Shown: positions 51,179 through 59,505 of the stretch, piece after piece
Position numbering within the stretch: the first letter of the stretch is position 1
Layout: each line of letters begins with the position of its first letter
Notes under the pieces: generated by a model
Database searches by the model: none
Told to the model about the DNA's origin: nothing
What the model saw: the letters and a program-made list of their open reading frames with translations, nothing else
Translations under genes and position numbers: made by a program
Assembly (NCBI RefSeq): GCF_019392195.1
Contig: NZ_JAHXKI010000002.1
Coordinates: 2,108,001-2,172,000, forward strand
Direction of reading: 5' to 3'
Length of the DNA stretch: 64,000 bases
Source of the DNA: Marinobacter sp. F4206
GTDB taxonomy: Bacteria > Pseudomonadota > Gammaproteobacteria > Pseudomonadales > Oleiphilaceae

Positions 51179-52426
51179 TTACAGCCCGAAGCTGCCGTAG
51201 GGAATGAATCGCACCGGGGTTCCCGGCTCGATCTGCTGAGCGCTCTCATCCAACTCTACCAGACCCTCGGACCAGGCCAGGCCTGTCACCCGGCCCGAGC
51301 CTTCCGAGCCGAACACTTCAACCTGCCCATTGCGGACCCGGGCGCGCAGCATCTCGCTGCGCCCAGGCTTTTTGTTCTTGGAAAAATTCGCGGGCACGAG
51401 ATAGCCCTGGGGTTCGAACCACTCCCCCCCTGCCAATAGCGCCATCGCGGGCGCGCCAAAGCGCAATGCGCAGACCCACGCGGCCACCGGATTGCCCGGC
51501 AAGCCGACCACGGGCGTACCCCGGAACATGGCCAGCGCCAGCGGGCGGCCCGGCTTGATGGCGATGCGCCAGTTGCTGATGTCGCCGTGGGCTTTCAACG
51601 TTTTCGATACATGATCCTCGTCGCCTGCAGAAACACCGCCGCTGGTCAGGATCAGGTCACACGCCTCCGCGCCTCGTTCCAGCACCGCTTCCACGTCTTC
51701 GGCCCGGTCCTGGACATGGCCCAGGTCCACCAGTTCGTAGCCAAGCTGCGTCACCAGGGCGCTCAGCATTGGGCGGTTGGCATCGTAAATTTGCCAGTCG
51801 GTGACCGATGAACCGACGGGCTTCACTTCATCACCCGTGGACAGAATGCCGACCCGCAGTCGCTGAAACACATCGACCGACGCCACACCGACACTGGCCA
51901 GCACGGAAATCTGGGTTGGCGTCAGGCGGCTTGCTGCGGTGAGGATCCGGTCCTGTGCGTTGATGTCCTCTCCGGCTTGGCGCCGGTTGGCTCCTACCTT
52001 CAACGTGCCGTTCAGATGGAGCTGGCCATCGATGACTTCGCAGTCCTCCTCCAGAACGATCGTATCAACGCCCGTTGGCATCACCGCGCCGGTCAGGATC
52101 CGGATCGCGTGGCCCTCGGGTACCTGACCGGTGTATGGCTCCCCGGCGGCGCTTCGGCCGTCGACCAGGGGCAGGGTGCAGGGCACTTGAGTCAGGGGGC
52201 CCGCGAACGCATAGCCGTCGACCGCAGAATTGCTGCTGGGGGGGTGAGCGCGAGGTGCAAAAACATCGCTCGCCAGTATCCGGCCATTTACCTGGGCCAG
52301 AGGGACGGCGCGTTCCACTTCCACCACCGGACGCAACCGTGAACGCAACCGCTCCAGGGCCTCGTCGACCGGCGTCCAGTTCACCCCGGGGGGCAGGGCA
52401 AAACAGTCATTACGAAGCGGCTTCAT
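51179..52426 (-). CDS. moeA: Molybdopterin molybdenumtransferase (MoeA)
   Basis: 415 residues. MoeA inserts molybdenum (or tungsten) into adenylylated molybdopterin. Signature blocks are present: PSSNSAVDGYAF near residue 65, ILTGAVMPTGVDTIV, RVGILSTGDEV, LTSGGVSAGDEDHV and IKPGRPLAL, ending with GLPGNPVAAWV and the C-terminal domain IV. It is last of the tungstate-FdhD-Mob operon and overlaps mobB by 4 bases. The presence of a dedicated copy here suggests a cofactor supply line for the adjacent enzyme. Confidence 0.94.
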   Translation of the reverse strand: MKPLRNDCFALPPGVNWTPVDEALERLRSRLRPVVEVERAVPLAQVNGRILASDVFAPRAHPPSSNSAVDGYAFAGPLTQVPCTLPLVDGRSAAGEPYTGQVPEGHAIRILTGAVMPTGVDTIVLEEDCEVIDGQLHLNGTLKVGANRRQAGEDINAQDRILTAASRLTPTQISVLASVGVASVDVFQRLRVGILSTGDEVKPVGSSVTDWQIYDANRPMLSALVTQLGYELVDLGHVQDRAEDVEAVLERGAEACDLILTSGGVSAGDEDHVSKTLKAHGDISNWRIAIKPGRPLALAMFRGTPVVGLPGNPVAAWVCALRFGAPAMALLAGGEWFEPQGYLVPANFSKNKKPGRSEMLRARVRNGQVEVFGSEGSGRVTGLAWSEGLVELDESAQQIEPGTPVRFIPYGSFGL

Positions 52427-52914
52427 AATTCTCCTGTGCTCAGAATAAAATCGGCAATTCCGGGTACATCGTTCACATCAAAGCAGGGGCCCGAAAACTC
52501 CGGAGCATAGTCCGTCGCCACTGCGATGATGCTGGGGTCTTCCGGGTACAGGGGCGCACGGGAGCTCTCCTGTCTGTGCACTTCAATCTTGGGGTGGGCA
52601 TGGGATTTGAATCCCTCGACCACGACCCAATCGCAAGGGCCCAGCCGGGCCAGCAACTCTTCCATGGTTGGCTCGTCGGCGCCACGCAGTTCGTGCATGA
52701 TGGCGAACCGCTGTCCTCCCGCCAGAATGACTTCCTGGGCGCCCGCCTCGCGGTGCTGGTAACTATCGGTTCCGGGCTGGTCCACGTCGACGCCATGATG
52801 GGCGTGCTTGATCGAGTTAACCGTTAACCCCCTGTTCGACAGTTCGCGAATCAGCGCGCTGGCCAGAGTGGTTTTTCCGCTGTTCTTCCAGCCGACAATC
52901 CCAATAACGTTCAC
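52423..52914 (-). CDS. mobB: Molybdopterin-guanine dinucleotide biosynthesis adaptor (MobB)
   Basis: 163 residues. The P-loop IVGWKNSGKTTLASALI is at the N-terminus, with the HHGVDVDQPGTDS segment (HD(x)DxPGxDS) and GCD/VEGFK block (CDWVVVEGFKSH) typical of MobB. It binds GTP and assists MobA. It overlaps both mobA and moeA by 4 bases. Confidence 0.92.
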   Translation of the reverse strand: MNVIGIVGWKNSGKTTLASALIRELSNRGLTVNSIKHAHHGVDVDQPGTDSYQHREAGAQEVILAGGQRFAIMHELRGADEPTMEELLARLGPCDWVVVEGFKSHAHPKIEVHRQESSRAPLYPEDPSIIAVATDYAPEFSGPCFDVNDVPGIADFILSTGEL

Positions 52915-53498
52915 TGCAACTGCTGCTCCGCCCGGGCCAGATCCTCCGGCGTGTTAATGTTGAAAAAGTCGTCCTCACCAAAAATCACCAGTGTCTCGCC
53001 CTGGGCCTGCGTCCACTGGCGAATCTTGCGTACACCGTCGTTCAGGGCGGCCCTCAAATCGTGCCGCAACGCCACCTGCCAGCGGCCAAATGTCGGCTGT
53101 GGCACCCGGCCACGTTCCGGATCCGGCGTGGCCGCCAGCACCACCGGGGTATCATGCCCGGCCAATCGTTCAGCCAGATCCAGCGGAAACGACGGGGTGT
53201 CCGCAGCGACACTGATCAGCCACTCATGCCCATGCTGGGCAGCCCAATCCATACCTGCCAGCACACCCGCCAGAGGGCCCGAAAACTCACCGATCGAGTC
53301 GGCCACCACGGGCAATCCCAGATCATCAAAGCGGCTCAAATCGCCATTGGCGTTCAGCACCACGGCATCGACCTGCGGCGTGATTCGATCGATGACACGA
53401 TGGATCAATGACTGATCGCCCAGCATCAATCGTCCTTTGTCACCACCACCCATTCGGTTTGCCTGGCCACCCGCCAGAATTACTGCGCAAACGCTCAT
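52911..53498 (-). CDS. mobA: Molybdenum cofactor guanylyltransferase (MobA)
   Basis: 195 residues. ILAGGQANRMGGGDKGRLML is the nucleotidyltransferase motif (LAGGxxxRMGGxDK); ISVAADTPSFPLDL holds the metal-binding aspartate. MobA attaches GMP to molybdopterin to give the bis-MGD cofactor used by FdhA. It lies 30 bases after fdhD. Confidence 0.93.
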   Translation of the reverse strand: MSVCAVILAGGQANRMGGGDKGRLMLGDQSLIHRVIDRITPQVDAVVLNANGDLSRFDDLGLPVVADSIGEFSGPLAGVLAGMDWAAQHGHEWLISVAADTPSFPLDLAERLAGHDTPVVLAATPDPERGRVPQPTFGRWQVALRHDLRAALNDGVRKIRQWTQAQGETLVIFGEDDFFNINTPEDLARAEQQLQ

Positions 53499-53528
53499 GC
53501 TGCCCCTCTTTCAGTCATGGTGAGATTC

Positions 53529-54398
53529 TCAGTCATGCTGCGCGCCCTTGCGACGCATTTTCTTGTCGTCGTCCGGAACCTGCGACAGGTCCTGATCGTA
53601 CACCAGTCGGTGCTGGCCACTGAGGCAGGTGAACTTCTTACCTCGCATCCGTCCGATCAGGGTCAACCCGACCTGTCGGGCAATATCGACGCCCCAGGCG
53701 GTGAAACCGGACCGGCTGATCAGGGTCGGGATGCCCATCAGGGATGTCTTGATCACCATCTCGGACGTCAGGCGGCCCGTAGTGTAGAGGACTTTATTGT
53801 CGGCCGGAATGTTGTTCAGGTGCATCCAGCCAGCGATCTTGTCGACCGCGTTGTGGCGCCCGACATCCTCCATGTAGGCCAGAACCTGACGGTCCTGACA
53901 CAGGGCGGTGCCATGAATGGCACCGGTTTCCATATACAGACTGGGGGTATGGTTGATCTGGTAGGAGAGGTCGTAAAAGGTGCTGGTATGCACCGGTGTG
54001 TCCGGCAGTGACAACCCTTCGAGCCCCGCCATCATGTCACCAAATACGGTGCCCACGGCACAGCCGGACGTACGGGTTTTCTTTTCCAGCTTGTCTTCGA
54101 CATCGGTAATGCCAGCGGTACGAACCACGGCGACTTCCAGCTCCTCGTCGAAATCGATCTTCGTGACCTGATCGGTCTCTTTCAGCATACCCTGGTTCAG
54201 TAGAAACCCGAGGGCCAGGTACTCCGGATGATCGCCGATGGTCATGGCCGTGACGATCTCCTGGCTGTTCAGATAGATGGTCAGGGGGCGCTCCTCGATC
54301 ACGCTGATCGACTTCGCCTGACCCGTTTCATCAACGCCCTCAACCTTGCGGGACAGCCGAGGATCAGAGGGGTTGGGTAGAAGGGGTGTACTCGTCAT
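53529..54398 (-). CDS. fdhD: Formate dehydrogenase accessory sulfurtransferase (FdhD) with single-cysteine motif
   Basis: 289 residues. FdhD moves sulfur from a cysteine desulfurase to the FdhA cofactor and is needed for activity. VEERPLTIYLN-like IEERPLTIYLN, EYLALGFLLNQGML, GRHNAVDKIAGW and YTTGRLTSEMV are family blocks. The usual CGVC loop is replaced by SGCAVGTVFG, keeping only the first cysteine. E. coli-type FdhD uses a CxxC pair of which the first is the critical one, so activity may remain. The C-terminus is lysine rich. It is 48 bases downstream of tupA. Confidence 0.9.
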   Translation of the reverse strand: MTSTPLLPNPSDPRLSRKVEGVDETGQAKSISVIEERPLTIYLNSQEIVTAMTIGDHPEYLALGFLLNQGMLKETDQVTKIDFDEELEVAVVRTAGITDVEDKLEKKTRTSGCAVGTVFGDMMAGLEGLSLPDTPVHTSTFYDLSYQINHTPSLYMETGAIHGTALCQDRQVLAYMEDVGRHNAVDKIAGWMHLNNIPADNKVLYTTGRLTSEMVIKTSLMGIPTLISRSGFTAWGVDIARQVGLTLIGRMRGKKFTCLSGQHRLVYDQDLSQVPDDDKKMRRKGAQHD

Positions 54399-54446
54399 TA
54401 TGGTTGTAGCCCGGTTAGGAAATTCACTGGCTCGGGTCCGGACGGC

Positions 54447-55244
54447 CTAGTGGGCGTTCGGGAAAAACAGCTGTTTACCGTCGACCTGATAGGCGCCAAT
54501 AGCGGCCTGTCCGGTTTCCGACAGCAACCACTGTGCAAAGGCTTCCGCCGCCTCCCGATTCACGTTGGGGCACTTTTTCGTACTGACCGGAATCACACCG
54601 TACTGGTTGAACAGGGCGGGATTTCCCTCAAATACGATGGTGGCGTCCTGTTTGTTGGTAAAGGCGATCCAGGTAGCTCTGTCTGTTAACACGTAGGCAC
54701 CGAGGCTCACGCCGGTGTTCAGGGTTGCGCCCATGCCGCTGCCGGTTTCCAGGTACCATTGACCGGAACCGGTGTCGGGGTCGATACCGGCCTCGCGCCA
54801 CAGGGAACGTTCTTTCTTGTGTGTCCCCGAATCATCACCCCGTGAGGCAAATTTAGCGCCGGTCTGCTGGATGCGCTGCAAAGCCTCGGTGGCGTTCTCA
54901 GCGCCTGCCAGATTGGCAGGATCCGCTTGAGGGCCAATGATCACAAAGTCGTTGTACATCAGGTCGCGGCGGTATTCGCCAAAGCCGTCAGCAATGAACT
55001 GTTCTTCGGCCGACTTGGCGTGAACCAGGAGCACATCGCCATCGCAGCGCCTGGCATTCTTGATCGCCTGTCCCGTGCCCACAGCGACCACGTTAACCTT
55101 ATTGCCGGTTTCCTTTTCCAGTATCGGTAACAGGTAGTCATACAGGCCACTGTTCTGGGTCGAGGTGGTGGACTGGACAATGATGGTGTCGGCCAGAGCG
55201 GGAGTGCTCAGGGCTAAGGCGATGGCAATGGCAAAGTTTTTCAT
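54447..55244 (-). CDS. tupA: Tungstate ABC transporter, substrate-binding protein (TupA)
   Basis: 265 residues from ATG 55244 (MKNFAIAIALALSTPALA) with GAGGAC before it; a longer frame reaching 55340 would hide the signal peptide. The mature start is DTIIVQSTTSTQNSGLYDYL, and TTSTxxSGL is the TupA oxyanion-binding signature. GDDSGTHKKERSLW is the second ligand loop. It captures tungstate in the periplasm. In TupA proteins this motif separates them from molybdate-binding ModA, and tungstate selectivity is inferred on that basis. Confidence 0.9.
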   Translation of the reverse strand: MKNFAIAIALALSTPALADTIIVQSTTSTQNSGLYDYLLPILEKETGNKVNVVAVGTGQAIKNARRCDGDVLLVHAKSAEEQFIADGFGEYRRDLMYNDFVIIGPQADPANLAGAENATEALQRIQQTGAKFASRGDDSGTHKKERSLWREAGIDPDTGSGQWYLETGSGMGATLNTGVSLGAYVLTDRATWIAFTNKQDATIVFEGNPALFNQYGVIPVSTKKCPNVNREAAEAFAQWLLSETGQAAIGAYQVDGKQLFFPNAH

Positions 55245-55281
55245 GGCTGTCCTCTGTTTTGTTTTTGTTGTTGTTCTTTTC

Positions 55282-55992
55282 TTAAAACAGGATTTCTCCT
55301 GCCAGATAGGCTTTAGCGACCCGGGTTTGGGGTGCGGCAAAGAATTGATCCGCGGGCCCCTGCTCGGCTACCTGCCCGTTCGATATAAATACGACTTCAT
55401 CGGCCAAACGTCGAGCCTGGCCCTGATCGTGACTAACCAGAATAACCTTGGCCCCCCGGGCGCTATGCGCTTTGACCAGCGATTCAATTAATAGCACCGA
55501 TGCAGGATCCAGGCTAGCCGTCGCCTCATCCAGCAACAATAGCCCAGGCTCACTCAACAGTGCTCGTGCCAGGGCAAGTCGTTGTTGCTCGCCGCCCGAA
55601 AGCATACGTGCGGGCTGGTCGGCCCGATCAGCCAGGTGTACAGACTCCAACGCTTTAATTAATCGCTGGGGGGCGGTTTTAGCGATCCTGGGGGCCGCAA
55701 ACGCTAAATTCTGTATCACGGTTCGGCGCAGCAGTACCGGTTGCTGAAAGACCATGGCCTGTTGGTCATGGCTGTCGCTCACCGTCAGAGAGCCAAGCGT
55801 GATACTCCCCTGATCCGGAGTGATCAAACCGTGCAAAGAGCGCAGGAGCAGGCTTTTACCCGCGCCGTTAGAGCCCATGATCACAGTAATGCCGGGCTCA
55901 TCAATGACGAGGTTCACGCCTCCCAGCACGGCTCGATCGCCTTTGGTCAGGCGCAGATCGCTGATGTGTATGGGCAGGAGTGAACTAGGCAT
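55282..55992 (-). CDS. tupC: Tungstate ABC transporter, ATPase (TupC)
   Basis: 236 residues from ATG 55992 (MPSSLLPIHISD), preceded by GAGGCG; an upstream start would lie inside tupB. Walker A is GSNGAGKSLLLRSL, signature LSGGEQQRLALARALL, Walker B LLLLDEATASLD and the switch histidine VSHDQGQ. It energises tungstate uptake. It overlaps tupB by 8 bases. Confidence 0.9.
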   Translation of the reverse strand: MPSSLLPIHISDLRLTKGDRAVLGGVNLVIDEPGITVIMGSNGAGKSLLLRSLHGLITPDQGSITLGSLTVSDSHDQQAMVFQQPVLLRRTVIQNLAFAAPRIAKTAPQRLIKALESVHLADRADQPARMLSGGEQQRLALARALLSEPGLLLLDEATASLDPASVLLIESLVKAHSARGAKVILVSHDQGQARRLADEVVFISNGQVAEQGPADQFFAAPQTRVAKAYLAGEILF

Positions 55993-56680
55993 ATTGACGC
56001 CTCGCGGCATATTCACGGACACCAATCACCAGGGCGTTGACCAGCAACGACAGCGTCAGCAGTATGGCACCCAGGCCCAAGGCCAGGGTCAGGTTGCCTT
56101 TCGAGGTTTCCAACGCGATGGTGGTCGTCATCACGCGGGTCAGATGATCAATATTGCCGCCGACGATGATGACGGCGCCAACCTCGGCGATGGCCCGGCC
56201 GAAACCCGCGAGAATGCAGGTGGTCAGTGCGTAACGCGCATCCACCAGGTAGGCCACCACCGCACGGCGTCCGGTGACACCCATCGAGTGAAACGTATCG
56301 CTGTATTCCTGATGAAGGTGCTCGATCACCTGATTCGCCAGGGCCGCAATAATCGGGGTGATCAGCACCACTTGCGCGATGATCATGGCGGTGGGTGTGT
56401 ACAGCAGCCCCATCCAGCCGAGCGGCCCGGACCGTGACAGGAACAGATATACAATCAGCCCTACGACCACTGGGGGCATGCCCATGAGGGCGTTAAGCAA
56501 AAGGATGCAGAACTTGCGTCCGGGAAACGTCGTGATCGCCAGCCAGGTTCCCAGGGGGAGGCTGATGAGTGCGGAGATGGCCAATGCGGTCACACTGACA
56601 CGAATGGAGAGCCAGAGAATTTCGAAGAGATCTGCATCCAGCGTGACGATCAGTCGGAAGGCTTCTGCCAAAGCGTCCAT
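55985..56680 (-). CDS. tupB: Tungstate ABC transporter, permease (TupB)
   Basis: 231 residues with about five to six membrane helices. The EAA-type coupling loop is GVTGRRAVVAYLVDARYALTTCILAGFGRAIAEVGAVIIVGGNI (quoted as the parts GVTGRRAVVAYLVDAR and AGFGRAIAEVGA). This matches permeases of tungstate/molybdate importers. It is first in the seven-gene operon tupB-tupC-tupA-fdhD-mobA-mobB-moeA. Confidence 0.9.
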   Translation of the reverse strand: MDALAEAFRLIVTLDADLFEILWLSIRVSVTALAISALISLPLGTWLAITTFPGRKFCILLLNALMGMPPVVVGLIVYLFLSRSGPLGWMGLLYTPTAMIIAQVVLITPIIAALANQVIEHLHQEYSDTFHSMGVTGRRAVVAYLVDARYALTTCILAGFGRAIAEVGAVIIVGGNIDHLTRVMTTTIALETSKGNLTLALGLGAILLTLSLLVNALVIGVREYAARRQYA

Positions 56681-56964
56681 TTATAATTGTTGTCCTGCAG
56701 TGGTGACTCGAAGATTGCACGCGCTTTTAATCAGATTCGCAAGGGGTGCGGGCGGAGTCAACCCGGGCGAAAGGAATCGAACCTCTCGCCGTCAGAATGG
56801 CGGTGATTTTGTGCCCGAAGGGGCTTTATACGGGGGCGGGTCCCGGTTGGTACCTGATTAACCGGATGAAGTGATACCCTTACGCACCGCTACCAATCAC
56901 GCAAATCCAACCTGAATGCCGACACCCGGCATGCCATCTTCAATCCGGAGTTTGAGCCTTACCC
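56681..56964. promoter_or_regulatory. Leader region of the tungstate operon with tRNA-like hairpins
   Basis: This 284-base divergent region (tup operon on minus, glutaredoxin-like gene on plus) is GC rich and structured. On the minus strand CGGGC...GCCCG encloses a CGCC/GGCG hairpin and an AGAGG-TTCGATT-CCTTT hairpin that looks like a tRNA T-arm (about 56766-56820). No complete tRNA can be folded: the D-arm and a proper anticodon stem are missing and no CCA follows. It could be a decayed tRNA or a structured leader such as a tungsten/molybdenum cofactor riboswitch, which I could not match. Confidence 0.4.
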
Positions 56965-57357
56965 ATGAGAGTTATTATTCGTTATTTTTTCCGCACCCTG
57001 CGCCTGGTCCTGACACCGTTCATGCTGCTCACCGAAAAGCTCAGCACGCCAAAAAGCGTGGCCCGCACCGCTGAAGAGCAGGCCCGCGTCGACGAGGCCA
57101 GTAAACATCTCGCTCTTTACCAGTTCAGAGCCTGCCCGTTCTGCATCAAGGTACGCAAGGAAATCGCCCGACTTGGCCTGAACATTGAAACCCGCGATGC
57201 CCAGCATGATCCGCAGCATCGTGCCGCGCTGGAAGCCGGTGGAGGCCGCGTCAAAGTTCCCTGTCTGAAGATTCACCAGGAAGATGGCAGTGAGCGTTGG
57301 TTGTACGAGTCTGGGGAGATCAAGGCATGGCTGCAGGAGCGATTCGAGCTGGCCTGA
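56965..57357 (+). CDS. Glutaredoxin / GST N-domain-like protein
   Basis: 130 residues. An N-terminal hydrophobic or amphipathic segment (IIRYFFRTLRLVLTPFMLL) is followed by a thioredoxin-fold domain with the active-site CPFC (LYQFRACPFCIKVRKEIARLG, near residue 57), the cis-proline segment GGGRVKVPCLKI and a C-terminal LYESGEIKAWLQERF. The N-terminus may tether it to the membrane. It could reduce disulfides or glutathionylated proteins. It is monocistronic, upstream of the tRNA-Arg gene on the other strand. Confidence 0.82.
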   Translation: MRVIIRYFFRTLRLVLTPFMLLTEKLSTPKSVARTAEEQARVDEASKHLALYQFRACPFCIKVRKEIARLGLNIETRDAQHDPQHRAALEAGGGRVKVPCLKIHQEDGSERWLYESGEIKAWLQERFELA

Positions 57358-57446
57358 TTGCAGTCGCTGATGTGGTGCTGGCTTCCATCATCACTGTATT
57401 GCTTGGTCCGTGCACACACCATGGAAAGGATTTCGACACAACCAAT

Positions 57447-57477
57447 AAAAAAGGCCCGCGTTTTCACGCAGGCCTTT
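57447..57477 (-). terminator. Intrinsic terminator of tRNA-Arg
   Basis: AAAGGCC-C-GCGT / ACGC-A-GGCCTTT pair around TTTC with one mismatch; on the minus strand six T follow. It lies 8 bases after the tRNA 3' end. Confidence 0.85.
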
Positions 57478-57484
57478 GAAATAA

Positions 57485-57561
<77 letters not shown>

Positions 57562-57659
57562 AACGAAAGTTAACGGCAGTGCGTCAATTTCGAGTGCGCA
57601 ATCTTACGTGCGCAGCAGGAGTCTGTCCAGCCCCCTGTTGCATCATCTGAACCGGGGGG

Positions 57660-58202
57660 TTACCGGAGGTCCATCGGCTCCGGCGTCAAGTTTACCAGCG
57701 CGTCTTCGTTGCTGACGGAGACCTCGCCGTCCTGAATGGTCACCTGGAAATTCATGCTGCGCTGCGCCAGTTGCCCCAGTGCCTCGGTGGCGTCCTGGGG
57801 CAGGTTGATAAGGGTCAGGTTATCGAAACGGTTCAACTTGTTGTGATGCTTCTCCCACCACAAGGGCACGGCGCGGCCCCCGTAGGTGTATAGAATCACC
57901 TGCCTCGCCCGGTTGCAGGCTTTGCGCAGACGGCCCTCCTCGGGCAGCCCCAGCTCAATCCAAAGCTCGATCTCATCGCTCAGGCTTTTACGCCACAACT
58001 CGGGTTCGTCGTCGGTGCTCAGACCCTTCGTGAACTCCAGGTGCTCGTCGGCATTCAGCGCGAACGCCAACAGGCGGATCATCATCCGCTCGTCGGTTTC
58101 CGACGGGTGCTGGGCGATGGTGAGGTGGTGGTCCGCGTAATAATGCCGGTCCATGTCGGCGATGTTGAGCGTGGCCTTGAAGATTGTTGCTTTGAGCGCC
58201 AT
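57660..58202 (-). CDS. yaeQ: YaeQ family protein
   Basis: 180 residues matching YaeQ over the whole length: MALKATIFKATLNIADMDRH at the start, HPSETDERMMIRLLAFAL, DEPELWRKS and IELWIELGLPEEGRLRKAC. The fold is nuclease-like (PD-(D/E)xK-related), with the acidic E-L-W-IEL-G-LP and a Q/K pair, but no enzyme activity is established. It is convergent with nothing close and divergent from lrgA with 75 bases between starts. Confidence 0.93.
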   Translation of the reverse strand: MALKATIFKATLNIADMDRHYYADHHLTIAQHPSETDERMMIRLLAFALNADEHLEFTKGLSTDDEPELWRKSLSDEIELWIELGLPEEGRLRKACNRARQVILYTYGGRAVPLWWEKHHNKLNRFDNLTLINLPQDATEALGQLAQRSMNFQVTIQDGEVSVSNEDALVNLTPEPMDLR

Positions 58203-58277
58203 GAGCCTTCCGGAATGGTATGAAACGGTAAGTATGCGCTAGTGTAGAGCAATTCTGTCCCTGATGAGCATGACAGC

Positions 58278-58643
58278 ATGCCGATGTTGCGCGGTTTTTT
58301 GATTCTGGTCCTGTTTTTCCTGTTCGGCGAAGCCCTGCGCCTGCTATTCCTGGTGCCGGTCAGCGGTGGCGTACTGGGCATGATCTGCATGACCTTGACG
58401 TTAATGATGAATGGCAGCGTCAGCGAGCCGTTGGCAACGGCGAGCCAAGGTCTGATATCGGTGCTGGTGTTGCTGATCATGCCCGGGGTGGTCGGGGTGT
58501 TCTTCACCGCCGACCAGTTTCAGGGCCAGTGGCTGGCGGTGGCGATGGCATTGCTGGCCGGTACCTTTCTGAGTGTGCTGACGACGCTGGTGCTGATGAA
58601 GTGGCTGGTTCGGGGCTCCGGCCGGGGGCCGGCCAATGACTGA
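58278..58643 (+). CDS. lrgA: CidA/LrgA family holin-like protein
   Basis: 121 residues with four hydrophobic helices (LRGFLILVLFFLFGEALRLLF, GVLGMICMTLTLMM, LISVLVLLIMPGVVGVFF, QWLAVAMALLAGTFLSVL; quoted in parts). The P-x-P-G(V)-like PVSGGVLGM and FLxxPGxVG-like LLIMPGVVGVFF blocks match the family. CidA/LrgA proteins modulate murein hydrolases, or act in metabolite transport with LrgB. It overlaps lrgB by 8 bases. Confidence 0.88.
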   Translation: MPMLRGFLILVLFFLFGEALRLLFLVPVSGGVLGMICMTLTLMMNGSVSEPLATASQGLISVLVLLIMPGVVGVFFTADQFQGQWLAVAMALLAGTFLSVLTTLVLMKWLVRGSGRGPAND

Positions 58644-59349
58644 GCGTTTGCTGTCGCTGGTGGAGACGTTGTCGGACGGCCCGGCACTGGCCATTGGCCT
58701 GACGCTGGGTGCGTTCTTCGCCGGCAACTGGGTCTTCGCCCGGATCGGCCGTCCGCTCTGGCTGCCGCCGGTGGTGCTTGCGGCCGTCCTGCTGTCGGCG
58801 ACCATTGCCGTTCTACCCCTGGATTACACCCGCTATCAACTGGGCGCCCAATGGCTGACGGTGCTGTTGGGGCCGGCGACGGTCGCCCTGGGCATTCCGC
58901 TCTATCAACAGATGCACCACATTCGGGCCCTGTGGCGTCCAATCCTGTGCACCCTCCCGGTGGCGGCGACGCTGGCGGCGGTCTACGCTGTGGTGATTGC
59001 CTGGGCGCTGGGTGCAACCCCGGAGGTGTTGGCGTCGCTGGCGCCGAAGTCGGTTACCGCACCGATTGCCATCGGGATCACCGAGCAACTCGGTGGTTCG
59101 GTGCCACTGATGATGGGCGGTCTGTTGATCACCGGTGTGGTGGCTACCCTGTTCGTTGACCTGCTGGCAGGTCTGCTGCCGGTGGAAGACGAGCGCATCC
59201 TCGGATTTGCCCTGGGCCTGAATGGGCACGCGGTGGGTACCGCCCGGGCTTTTGAGATCAGCCACACGGCGGGCGCGTTTGCGTCACTCGGTATGGGGCT
59301 GACGGGGGTGTTCACGGCCCTGATTCTGCCCCTGGTTTTCCATCTCTGA
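58636..59349 (+). CDS. lrgB: LrgB/CidB family membrane protein
   Basis: 237 residues with about seven to eight helices. LAPKSVTAPIAIGITEQLGG is the family hallmark, as are GHAVGTARAFE and AGAFASLGMGLTGVFTALILP. The partner of LrgA; relatives have been linked to export or import of small organic acids and to control of lysis. Confidence 0.92.
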   Translation: MTERLLSLVETLSDGPALAIGLTLGAFFAGNWVFARIGRPLWLPPVVLAAVLLSATIAVLPLDYTRYQLGAQWLTVLLGPATVALGIPLYQQMHHIRALWRPILCTLPVAATLAAVYAVVIAWALGATPEVLASLAPKSVTAPIAIGITEQLGGSVPLMMGGLLITGVVATLFVDLLAGLLPVEDERILGFALGLNGHAVGTARAFEISHTAGAFASLGMGLTGVFTALILPLVFHL

Positions 59350-59364
59350 ACGTCGCCCCAAATC

Positions 59365-59392
59365 AGGTCATTCACCTCACGAATAAGGTCAT
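59365..59392 (+). promoter_or_regulatory. Direct repeat upstream of the oligopeptide operon
   Basis: AGGTCAT occurs at 59365-59371 and again at 59386-59392, exactly 21 bases apart, within similar flanks (ATCAGGTCATTCAC / ATAAGGTCATGTCG). Two turns of helix between direct repeats is typical of tandem-site regulators. It lies 114 bases before ATG 59506. Confidence 0.4.
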
Positions 59393-59505
59393 GTCGCAAT
59401 TTCGATTGCTGTTCCGGGTTTCCACGACTAGCTTTTAGCGCAGTCATCTGGTGCGAATGTGCGCCGATGCGCCGCAAAATTCTTAAAACAGCGACGGAAA
59501 ACGCG

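Noticed and set aside
56763-56850. A second, complete tRNA gene
   Set aside because: Only the T-arm and an acceptor-like end are present; D-arm, anticodon stem pairing and CCA are missing.
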